Below are positions 52,405 through 62,328 of a stretch of DNA of 64,000 nt, in pieces. Position 1 is the stretch's first letter. Every line of letters starts with the position of its first letter. A program made the position numbers and the translations under genes. The notes below the pieces were generated by a model that worked only from the letters and a program-made list of their open reading frames with translations, had not been told where the DNA came from and did no database searches. Source of the DNA: Cercophora sp. LCS_1 (Eukaryota > Ascomycota > Sordariomycetes > Sordariales > Lasiosphaeriaceae); assembly GCA_036250225.1 (NCBI GenBank), contig JAPZLL010000006.1, forward strand, positions 744,001 to 808,000, in the 5' to 3' direction.

Positions 52405-54811
52405 TTACTCAAGCACCGGGTATATCTGTCCGTTGCAGATCGTCTTCATCGCCTTGAAATCGTTCCTTCCATCTCCAACGCGAAGCAGCTTTGGCGAAAC
52501 CATGAAGGCAACGCGTAAGTCCTGGTTTCCATGCATGTCACCGTCCTCGCAGTCGACGAACCCTAGACTGCTATTGATCATCACATCCTCCTCGACACGC
52601 TCAAGCTCCAAAAGGGCCCGTTGAGAACCAAGCTCGAGGGCGAGCTCCCCGGCATCCGTGGCGATTTTTGCAACCTTGGCTCGGAGGTCTTCTGGGATGT
52701 TATCATGCCTCTGGCTGAGAGCATCCCAAATGGCATCCTCAACGTTGTCTCGGTTTTTCATGAACAACTGTACGCTCCTCAGACCGCTGTTGGGAGGTGT
52801 TTTCCTGACAGCTGCCATATAGAAAGATTGAAAGGTAATGGCCCTCCATTTGTTCGCCTGTTTGTCGTGGTGGAAGATGAAATAGTCGTCCGGGTGGTTG
52901 TTGTAACCCATTTCTGTAGCAAGGGAGGTCAGGACCAGCAAATGTGACCACCATAAAAGGGTACTTACCTCCAGAATCCGCGTCAAAGAGATCGCGGTAT
53001 GTCCAGCACAATTCTGCAAGGGTCTGCCTACCCTCCCCGGGACCCAGAGCCCCAAGCCCAAAAGAGGCCGAGAAGAAGCCCTTGAGGAGCTCCCTCCAGA
53101 TGACATTCTGCAAGAAGAACGTTCGCACTTTTCCAGCGACGTCCTCCCAGCGGGAATATCCGTTGAAGTCAGTGTGAGCATCCGCTCGCTTCCGTGGCCG
53201 GGTAGCCAGAGAATCAGCAAGCCAAAGAATATCGTGCCGGAGACCTTCGTACTTGTGTTTCAGCATGTCGTCTCCAATCGGCCGGAAATCATCCGAGTTG
53301 TCGACTAGGGCACCCCGGAGAGACTTGACTTCAACCTGCAATCTCTCCACGTGTTGGGCTTTCTCAACCTCGAATTTCGCTCTCAGGTCTTTGAGTGTCA
53401 CTTCCTTTGCTTGCAGCTGAGCTTCAAGGGCGATTTTCTTTTCATGAAAACCCTTGTTCGCGGCCTTCAGGTGGCCCTCCCATGCCGACTTCTGCGCCTC
53501 CAGTTCTTCGCGATGCTGTTTCTTCATTTCCTCAAACTCAGAACGTAAGCGGGTGGTATCATTCTTGGCCGCGTCAAGATCATCTTTCAGTCTGGTGTTT
53601 TTCTCCTCCTCGATTATCAAAAGCTCCTTGTATTTCTCCAACTTTTCCGATGTGGATGCCATTTTAGTATCCAGCTCGGTTCCATACTCGATCATCGCAT
53701 CGACCGGGGTTTGATCGTCCTCCAGTCGGAAGTCCGATTGCCAAATACTCAAGAATTCGGTAACAGTCTTCCCCGCCTCGGCCTCTCTCTTCTTGTACTC
53801 TTCAATGTCTTGACTCAAGTCGTGTATTGTCTGCTCCTCCCTCGTCATTCGGTGCGGTCGACGCTCTTCGCGGTGGGGGTAGTTCCCTTCTACATGGCGA
53901 TGATGAGAGTCGGGCTGGTATCTTCCTCTCGGGCGATCGTCCGGCCCATAAAAATCCTCATTCGCATGATTCGGTTGACGCAGGTTTCTGGAGCTGGCTG
54001 ATGGAGCACTCAAACGCCCGGTCCTGGGGCTTGATGGACTATCCTGATAACGGGGCGGGGGACCAGCCCCTCGCCCGTCTGCACTTCTCGCCCTTTGACG
54101 ATCATCCGCTGGGAGGCGCCTCCGGACCTGGGGCGGGTACCTGGCCTTCTTTGTGTCAGGCGCATGATCGGGGTCCCAGTCACCCTCCACCGTATCGATC
54201 TCCTCCTCTCGGCCTTGAAACCAAGTCTCGCCAGGCTCCACTGGTTCTCGGAAGCGCGATTCGGCTGGTGGTGGGCCGTAATCACTCCGTGGGGTCTGAG
54301 GGCTTCGTGTGAACAACCGCTGGATTTGCTCGGGAGGGATTCGTCGGTTCCTCGATGCTGTTGCTCGCAGAGCTGCGAGATCGTCGTCTCTCAGATGTTC
54401 CCGCAGCTGGACCTGCGAGAACCTCAAGATGAGTTCGGGTTTTGAATCCAACACACTGAAAAGCTTCCCGCTGCTGAGCTCGAGGAGTTTGTCGGGCTTG
54501 TACTCGGCGAGTGTTATGAGTTCATGATGTTTGAGTCCATATAGTTCCTCCTTGGACATGTCCACCCAGCGAGCAGGGCCCAGCTTCGACCGCTGGGCTG
54601 TTGACATCTGCCAGTTCTCGGCGTTTGTAGGCATGGTGTCTCTTCGCTCAACTGAGCCCATGTCCGTCGAAAAATATCCCCGCTCTGACTCCGGCGCGAA
54701 AGATAGCTGAGAATTGGATCCTCGCGCTCGCGAAACGGTTGACTTCTTCTCAATCCTCCGGCCATCATCGCGGCTGTTCGACGGAAATAATAGTTTTTTT
54801 AAAGCGCCCAT
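52405..54811 (-). CDS. Coiled-coil protein with conserved-looking C-terminal domain
   Basis: Exons 52969-54811 and 52405-52913 encode 783 residues. The 55-nt intron has a GTAAGT donor and a GCTACAG acceptor. The N-terminus (MGALKKLLFPSNSRDDGRRI) is basic, then comes a helical part (WVDMSKEELYGLKHHELITL) and an Arg/Pro-rich disordered region. A coiled coil lies at about 330-530 (LEKYKELLIIEEEKNTRLKD and on). The C-terminal 250 residues are ordered: YEGLRHDILWLADSLATRP, VIWRELLKGFFSASFGLGAL, NIPEDLRAKVAKIATDAGEL and LRVAFMVSPKLLRVGDGRN. I recall this C-terminal unit in fungal proteins of unknown function, some annotated as involucrin-repeat proteins. No enzymatic motif. Divergent from the Hsp70-like gene. 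Confidence 0.8.
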
Positions 54812-55572
54812 AGTACCAGGTCTAGCAATGGCAAATCAAAGGTAGGAAGATGGGAGCGTTCGGTCCGCAACTCTGGGAATGTTGAAACCGGAAGGCGGGC
54901 ACAAAAACCTGACGTGAACGAGGAGAGGAAGCCGCCAGGCTGCGGAGGGGTTAGTTGACTGCTATGGTGTTGAAACCTGCTTGGGTCAGAAGGCAGCCTG
55001 GTCTGGTCCCGGTCAGGCTATGTCCCGAAGGTGCCCCGCAGCTGAAGAGGTGGAACATCATCGCGAAAGATCAGGCTCTGGGAGCCGGACCACAGCCACT
55101 CCAGCCCATGCAGCTGCATCTCTGCGTCTTCAGAACACAGTGCACAGGACGGCGAGTGGCTGTTGGGGTGTCCGATTGAAGTCTGGAAGATGCTGATTTG
55201 TGGACAGGGGTAGGTCTCATCGACGCCACGCGCGGGGAGCCACTTCGCCCCGCGGGGTCGATTGAGCGGTCTCCAGGCAGGCGTAGGACGACCCATTGAG
55301 AGCCTTATTCTAGCGCCATTGCATCCAGGGCAGAATCGGACAGGCGGGATGGAAATGCAGCTGCCGTGGTTGGAGAGGGGGAAGGGGGGGGGGGCAGGAA
55401 GGCGCGATTGAGCGTTCCTTGGGTTGTGGACCATGTGAAGGAGAGGTAGAAGGTACCTACACCCAAGACTGTCTGATCCTCTTTCCCATCTTCTTTTCAA
55501 CATAGTTTTCCGCGATCCCTTCGCGATTCCAATTGCTTGGGCGCAAACCCAGTTGCGTGACCTGAATTCAAG
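54812..55572. promoter_or_regulatory. Divergent promoter region, coiled-coil and Hsp70-like genes
   Basis: The 761 bp between two divergent starts. A G11 run lies at 55384-55394. No heat-shock element was recognised with confidence. Confidence 0.35.
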
Positions 55573-58163
55573 ATGGACTCCCCGTTCCCCCCAGGGTCAC
55601 CGACGTCCTTTGGACCTGGACGCAACATGACACCCATTCCTCCCATCCCCCGAGCTATGAACCACCGATCTTCAATTAGCAGCGGGTCATACATTGATAC
55701 CCCTCAGAGACGACCATCTCCTCCGTTCGGGAGGCCCTCTCCGCCGTTGAGGCGACCATCTCCTCCTCTCCCTTCTCCTCCGCTGCCGAGCGTACCCCAG
55801 GCAGCGATTCCCGAAGAAGAGGCTCGCATGGTGATCGCTGTCGACTACGGAACAACATTCACCGGTGTTGCCATACTTTCCATCAAAGATAGGGAGCAAG
55901 AGAGGAACCCCGACCTTCTTGCTGAAGAAATCCGAGTAATCCAGCAATGGCCGAGGAACACCACTGCCAACAAGGTGCCTTCGGATATCTCTTATTCACC
56001 ATCCTTGGTTCGAGGCTGCCAGCAGTGGGGCTACGACATTGATGACCATTCGCGCGTCATAAAGTGGACAAAGTTAGCGCTTGAGGAAACCCAAGACAGG
56101 ACGACCGAGTTGAAGAAGCTGGCGAGCTTGCTGTGGGAAATGAGACATGTTGAGCTCACCGAGGAGATGTACATCAATAACAACATGCCCCGGCACCTCT
56201 CTAAAACACCTGAGGACATCGTGACGGATTACTTGGACAAGATTGCCGAGAAGGCGTACGATGAGATCTGCACAATTGGGAGAAACATCCCCCAGAGGAT
56301 ACCCATCGACATGGTTGTCACTCATCCTGCTGTAAGCCTCCTCCGCTGATAATTATCTGTGTCGAGCTAATAGTTGCAGAAATGGTCCGATCGCGCACTG
56401 AACTCAACATTCCGCGCTATCAGGAGCACGTTCAACGAGGACCGTTTTGCTAGAATTCGTCATGTGTCCTTTGTGACCGAGCCCGAGGCTTGCGCACACT
56501 ACACGCTGAGAGATGCTTGGCAACAGGATCACGTCAGGTTCAAGAAGGTATTCCAGGCAATATTATCTTTGGTGACGGCCCGATGCTAACGGTTTGCCGG
56601 ACAGAACGATGCGTTTATCGTTGTTGATGCGGGAGGCGGAACAGTCGTACGTATCCCAGAACTACGAGTGTATTAGCAAGACAAACTGGATGCTAACGCG
56701 CAGGTAGGATCTTGCAACTTACAAGATATCCAGCATTGACTATGATACAAAGCAAATAAAACTGGAACAAATTGGAAAGCCGATAGGTTTGTAACCATGG
56801 TTCCTGAGATCATGGCGCATTCAGAACTAACGCCATGCTAGGGAGAAAGTGCGGTGCCACCTTCATCGACGAAAGCTTCCTGGAGTTTGTCAAGGCTCGT
56901 TTGGGTAAAGAAGACTGGGACAAGCTGAACCACACCGACAGCAAAGACAACACGACTGGAGGGCACAACATCGTGAGACCAGGCGTCCGGGTACTCCAGG
57001 AACGATTCGAGCCGATCAAACATTCCTTTGATGGGAGGGGCGAGGCCCTGGGCCACCCCATCCAGTTGCCACGAGGCATTGGTACGACCGATGACGAGTC
57101 AAGGGGGATCATGAATGGCGCACTGAGGATACAACCGTTTGTCAACCCCAGAAACCAAGATTCATCAGACACCTAATACTTGAGGCAGGGAGGACCTGAG
57201 GGAAATGTTCAAGTCATCGGTGCACCAAACGCTCAAGCTCATCACGCAGGCGAAAACACAGATCGATGTAAAGAGCCAGTCCAGGATTACTCTCAAGGTA
57301 AGGATCATGAGTCGGCCTGATTCTCGTCGTACCCCTAACTTCTGAGTAGAAAATATTCCTTTCAGGTGGATTCGCCCAAAGCCCGTATCTTCTCGAAAGA
57401 GTACGCCAGTGGGGCAGTACGCAAAGCATCGATGTTGAACGGGGTGGTGACTGGTGAGTTTTTCCGCACATGAACCGGAGCTGGCTTTGGCTGACCCGAC
57501 TTGTTTCACCCAGCTGGGCTGCTGTCTCGAGAGGCGCAATCATAAAGTCCTTGGGCCTCTACACGGACAAGCTGCCAATCGTGAGAGAGTGCCCACGGCA
57601 CTATGGCTTCAGGACCAAGTCACAATACGAGGGGTGGAGACATAACCACAACTCTCCCCAAAAGGATCTTGAGGGGACTCGATGGGCAACTGGCCAAATT
57701 CGCTGGCTCGTAAAAAAGGGAGATGCGATTTTCCCCAACAAGCCCATCGTGATGCATTACGATTGTCACTGGCTGCTCCCTGCGCCTCGCAGCAACCAGA
57801 ATGGAAGGGCGACAGGTGCCCCTGCGCCTGACGACCCAAGTGTGGGACAGAAAGAGGTCGTGTTCATAGCCTCTGCGGAAGACGACGCTCCGCTGCGCTT
57901 TGATGGCTTGAACACAGGTGAGTCTGCTCCTCCGTCTAGCACTGTCCTCTGGACCGAGCTCACACTCGACAGCTCTCAACCAGCCCATTAAGCTTATCTG
58001 CGACCTGACGAGTCCCGGGACGGATCGATCAGAGCACACCACTGATAGAGGAGAGAAGTACTTTAAGGTTTGGGTACGAATCGCCATCTCTGTGCAGGAC
58101 AGGGTTCAGATCAAGATCACCAGTGGGACCGCTGTATTGCAATCAAGGGAGATTTCACTTTGA
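55573..58163 (+). CDS. Hsp70-like ATPase (HSPA12-type)
   Basis: Nine exons, 55573-56331, 56380-56547, 56605-56646, 56708-56786, 56842-57136, 57189-57297, 57350-57453, 57514-57917 and 57973-58163, join to 716 residues. Residues 1-80 form a proline-rich leader with repeated RRPSPP units. The actin/Hsp70 ATPase fold shows phosphate-1 (VIAVDYGTTFTG, about 87-98), THPAKWSDRAL, phosphate-2 (VVDAGGGTVDLATY, across an intron near 316-329) and the adenosine motif IFLSGGFAQSPYLLERV. The C-terminal part is not the classical substrate-binding domain with EEVD, so it belongs to the divergent fungal Hsp70-like group near HSPA12. Two donors are weak (GTTTGT at 56787 and 57137) and one acceptor is a double AG (GCAGGTAG, 56703/56707). 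Clients are unknown; relatives are expanded in fungi. Confidence 0.88.
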
Positions 58164-59232
58164 ATATACGAACACTTATTGGGAAGAAGGCAGGCGGGGG
58201 GCGTTGGGGATTTCGCTTGGATGACTCAAAACTCTGTTGCTGTTTACATATCACCAACTTAGATTCATTGGATACCCCAAGATTTTCCACCAGCGATGCC
58301 TGACCATCAGGGTTCTCAAGCAATACCCCAACAAAGGGGTGTGTTCCTTGCCTCCCGTCCTTCTCAATACTTTGAGCACACCGCGCCATGGCTGCGCAGT
58401 AACTCTGAACGATCGGCAAACCATTCAGGCATCGCCAGCGAATGCATGCATTCGGGGCAAGAGCCTGCCTGGGGAGCGGGATTGACCATTTCAGCCTCTG
58501 GGCGCATTGCACGCGCATGCTCTTCTCGTCCAATGCGATTTGCCAATATTTCGTGCTTGCTTGACGCACCTCGGAGCCTTGCGACATTACGGCAGGCAGT
58601 GCTGGAGAGCCTGGTCTCTCCTCAGGCCACCTGAACCCCTAGCACATGGCACTAGTGCAAGCCTCCCCCAGTTGTTCACAGTAGCATCGTGGCAATTACT
58701 TGCTCACACTGGCTACTTGTTGCCATGTACACAGTGTTTGAGGATGTTGTCCTCGTTTTGGTGTTTGGAAGTTCCAAACGTTGGCGCGGGGGTACGTGGT
58801 TGGGATTGAGCGCAGCGGTTGGACGAGGCTCTGGCGGGGAAGCAAGTTGATGCCCGCAGCTGCTCGAGTCTCAATGGGTGGACTGCGGACTCGAGCGGGC
58901 CTCACCATGGGTAACCCGTGGGCCGCGCTCGCTTTTTGCGATGAGAATTCGCCTTGCCGGCGTCGGCGCCCTCAATCCAGCCTGGGCTCTCTCCTTTCTC
59001 CGAGCAAGAAAGCAGTGTAATCCGCTCACCTCAAGTCCGGCTCCCCGTGTGCGTGTATGCGTGTGATGACTTGATACCCCCCATTGTCTGCCTGCTCTCT
59101 TCTCCACACGGATACCATACCAATCCTCACGTCGCTCTCCAACCCAACACCAATCCACCAAACCAAACCCCTCCCGGCATCAAACCAGATAGATAGGTCC
59201 CTTCTCCAAACATCACAAAACAAACCGCCAAA
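58164..59232. other. Intergenic, no gene seen
   Basis: About 1.1 kb between two plus-strand genes. Just before the next start codon the plus strand is rich in CCAA and AACC elements (59120-59230), as in many fungal 5' UTRs. No gene is recognised. Confidence 0.35.
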
Positions 59233-60075
59233 ATGCCCAGCAAATTCAAAAAGCTCTTCAACCGCACCAAAAGGGAAGACCCCCCCTTACCAACCCCAAC
59301 CAGCCCTCCGAGCTACCACACCACCGACCCCAGCCCGCAAGACACACCCCGAAACGGGCCCGGGTACCCCTATTTCGCGGGTCCAACGCCGCCTATATCA
59401 CCCCAACCCCGACCGCATGCTCCAAGCGGCGGACAGCGAGCCGCGAGCGGCGGGAGCGCCCGCACCAGCACGAGTGGCTTCATCCCCACTGCTGGCGGAC
59501 GAACGAGCGGTCCGTTTGTGAATACACCAGCCGGAACACGGACTAGTGTGAACGGGATGAATGGTGTGAACGGGGCAGTAAAATCCGGACCTTCTGTTCA
59601 TGAGGTTCGGAAGTGGTATGTTTTTCTTTCCTGATATCATGGTGCGGGATACTGACTATCATATAGTACCGAGTTACTCCGTAAATGGCACGATCTAAAA
59701 CTGCAAGTCTGGTCCGAGGAGGACGTGCACGAGTCGGATTTGCAGGAGCGAGAAGAGATGGAGATGCGGGCTGATCATCTCAAGGCGGATTTGCAGGCCA
59801 TGATTAATGAGTGGAAGAGGGAAAACTGGACGGCGGATGAGTGGAAGGAGGTGGAGTGGATTGTGAAGACGCTGGCGGATCCGAACTGGAGGTTTGGGGA
59901 GGGGGTGCAAGCTGAGGGGAGTGATGAGTCTGCTGATGAGGAGAGGATGTATGGATGGCAGCAGCAGCAGGACGGAGAGTATCAGGGCCGTAACTTTCAG
60001 GCGCAGGTTTTGGTGAATGGTATGGGGAGAAGGGGAGAGGCGTATTTGAATGCGCAGATTCAGGGGCAGTATTAG
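59233..60075 (+). CDS. Small acidic-tailed protein, unknown
   Basis: Exons 59233-59615 and 59667-60075 encode 263 residues. The 51-nt intron has a GTATGT donor, GATACTGACTATC branch site and ATATAG acceptor. The N-terminus is basic (MPSKFKKLFNRTKREDPPLP), followed by a Pro/Ser/Gly/Thr-rich disordered part with a NGMNGVNG repeat. The second exon encodes an amphipathic, Trp- and Glu-rich helix region (ELLRKWHDLKLQVWSEEDVH, then MINEWKRENWTADEWKEVEW), then a Gln/Tyr tail (GWQQQQDGEYQGRNFQAQ). No family is recognised. The first residues could form a membrane-associating amphipathic helix, which is inference only. Confidence 0.75.
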
Positions 60076-60458
60076 GAATTGGATGTTGGTATTGTTATTT
60101 GTCGCTTTGTGGCCTTCGTGTGCCTGCTTTTTCTGCTGAGATATTATATACCCTCCTTCATCCAGTTTCGTCCCGTGTGGGAAATGCCTGTGGTTCTCCT
60201 GCTTGCGTGGGTATCGGACTCCGCTTGCTCAACGCCGCTGCTATGCTGCTCTTACGCCAAATTGGCTGAGCTATAAAACCCTCGATTCCCTTGAGCGGAC
60301 AACCCGCGTGCGCTTCTCACGTTTCCACCGGCCGTGTTTCCCGGTACCGCCGGTCAATGGTCGCTGTTATGATGTCCGTGAAGGCTTCAACGATGCCATC
60401 AGCCATTGATGACATCTGAACGTGTGTTTCTCCACTTCTTGGCCTGACTCAACAATCA
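60076..60458. other. Convergent 3' region, no gene seen
   Basis: The 383 bp between converging genes probably hold both 3' UTRs. Confidence 0.35.
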
Positions 60459-61967
60459 TCACCTCACGCCGGGCTCTCTTTCTTCGCTCCGTTGTTTTCG
60501 AGGCCAGTCGGGGCAAATATCGATCTGAGACCTCGGAAACCAAAACTCGAGGAACAGAAGGATCAGATAGTCGACAATAACACAAAGGCAAAAGAGCTTG
60601 CCAGCCCAGATGCCACAGCCGTAATACCGCTTCAGGCGGTCGATCAGAGCAAAACTCTGCACGCCGGACCTCCCTCTCATTGGACTCCAACTTGCCGGGT
60701 TAGACATGTCGTACCCGTAGAACTCGGCTTCACTGATGGCGCCTGAGATGCCGTTGTAAACACGCTCGGTTCGGAGCGCAACATTTGTCCACGAGTACAT
60801 CGATTTGACTTGTTCATGGAACAACTCGGTCCTGACCTTGTTCGCCCGGAGGGCGGCAATGGCCTTCCCTGTAGCGATGACAAGGTCTTCCTCTTCTGGC
60901 TTGGCAAACACCGTCATGTGAGCCGGTAGCACTTCAGGAATGCCACCGACTTGGGTGCAGACGACATAGAGGCCACAACTGGCGGCTTCAACGATGACCG
61001 TGCCAAAGGCCTCGGTCAAACTCGGGTGCAAGTAAATATGGCCGCGCACCATGACGTCGCGGACTTCCTCGTGGCGGATGGAACCCAGCATCTCGACACG
61101 GTCCTGGAGAACGTTTTGCTCAATCATTTGCTCGAGGTCGATGGCCTTGGGTCCCGACCCAGCGATGATGAAGCGAGTGTTTGGGTGGTTTTTGAGAATC
61201 CGCGGGATTGCTGCCGTCAGAAGATCTGTACCTTTGTTATAGAAGAGACGAGATATGACGACAATGGTGATGGGGTCGTGCGGCCCCAGGGGGCGGGCAG
61301 GGGCTGGGTTCTGTCCGAATAAGTCCCGAGGTACTTCGGGGTTAAAATCTGGTTTAAAGTTTTCTGCCACAACGGCATTGGGGATGACCGACACCATGAG
61401 GGGATCTAATGACGCCCTCAAGACAGTGTTCTCCTTGCTGTTTACTGTCAGGGGGGTGCCAAGACATGAAAGAGTGGATATCGCTGACCATGTGTGGCTC
61501 ACACAGATGACATGGTCGACATCGCTGAGACTGAACTTGAGGAGCTTGTTGGTGAGAATACTTGCGGCGTCTGCAAAGCCGAATAGCGAGTGATCGGTAA
61601 AAACTGTGCGCAGTCCCATCGTTCTGGCGTGGAGGATGGCCTCATGACCGAGGTTGCTCAAGCTGGCATGGCTGTGGACAATGTCGATCCGCTCGCGCAG
61701 CACAATGTTCCGGAAGATGGGAAAGAATGAGAAGACGGTTGGGAACGTTGTCGAGCGGTAGATGACCAAGAACGGGACATAGTAGACCTTCAGACCGTTG
61801 GTGAGGTAGCGCACGCCGGTGCGGCCCTCGTAGGCATGGGTGATGATGATAACCTTGTGGCCCCTGTCCATCAGCTTGCTCGACAGCTGGTAGATGTGGC
61901 TCTCCACTCCGCCCGGTTGGGGGAAGAAGAAATCGCTAACCATAGCGATTCTGTATGTTGGCGCCAT
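60459..61967 (-). CDS. SPT14: GPI-anchor GlcNAc transferase catalytic subunit (PIG-A/Spt14)
   Basis: Exons 61489-61967 and 60459-61437 encode 485 residues. The inferred 51-nt intron (GTCAGC donor, CCCTGACAGTAAACAG branch and acceptor) restores the conserved VICVSHT-CKENTVLRASL; unspliced, the frame stays open with 17 extra residues. Family blocks include RIAMVSDFFFPQPGGVESHI, HGHASLS-type VHSHASLSNLGHEAILHART, VFTDHSLFGFADAASI, VISRLFYNKGTDLL and the GT4 E-x7-E region HPSLTEAFGTVIVEAASCG. A transmembrane helix lies near the C-terminus (GKLFCLCVIVDYLILLFLEF). It moves GlcNAc from UDP-GlcNAc to phosphatidylinositol on the cytosolic face of the ER, the first step of GPI synthesis. Divergent from the helicase gene with 361 bp between starts. 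Secure. Confidence 0.96.
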   Translation of the reverse strand: MAPTYRIAMVSDFFFPQPGGVESHIYQLSSKLMDRGHKVIIITHAYEGRTGVRYLTNGLKVYYVPFLVIYRSTTFPTVFSFFPIFRNIVLRERIDIVHSHASLSNLGHEAILHARTMGLRTVFTDHSLFGFADAASILTNKLLKFSLSDVDHVICVSHTWSAISTLSCLGTPLTVNSKENTVLRASLDPLMVSVIPNAVVAENFKPDFNPEVPRDLFGQNPAPARPLGPHDPITIVVISRLFYNKGTDLLTAAIPRILKNHPNTRFIIAGSGPKAIDLEQMIEQNVLQDRVEMLGSIRHEEVRDVMVRGHIYLHPSLTEAFGTVIVEAASCGLYVVCTQVGGIPEVLPAHMTVFAKPEEEDLVIATGKAIAALRANKVRTELFHEQVKSMYSWTNVALRTERVYNGISGAISEAEFYGYDMSNPASWSPMRGRSGVQSFALIDRLKRYYGCGIWAGKLFCLCVIVDYLILLFLEFWFPRSQIDICPDWPRKQRSEEREPGVR

Positions 61968-62328
61968 CTCTGCCGTGCCGTCATCGGCAGCTGCTCATTC
62001 TTGGGAGTTTCTTGAAATGCTGCTCTGCCCCGAAGATGGCCAACTTTCAAAGTTCAGATGAGATGCAGGGACGCGTCGTCTGGCTGGCATCCGGTTGGCG
62101 GCAGGTTTGCAGAGTGCCTGAAGAAGCCCCACCGTTATCGATAGGACTACCCTGATGTCACTGATAAGATAGTGGGCGGTGTAGCCTGGCAGTTTAGGGA
62201 AGCTCCAAAAAAGTTCGGCCCCTCCAAGTATCGCGATCGCTGGCAGAATATCGTGACGGCGGCGCAAACGGTCTATAAGTCGTTGAAATAATAAAATCAC
62301 CCCCTTGAGTATTTATTTGGGCGTAAAA
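61968..62328. promoter_or_regulatory. Divergent promoter region, Spt14 and Dbp6-like helicase
   Basis: The 361 bp between the two starts must drive both genes. A TGTTTCACC-type or other known box was not recognised. The sequence ATAATAAAATCAC lies about 40 bp before the helicase ATG. Confidence 0.4.
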
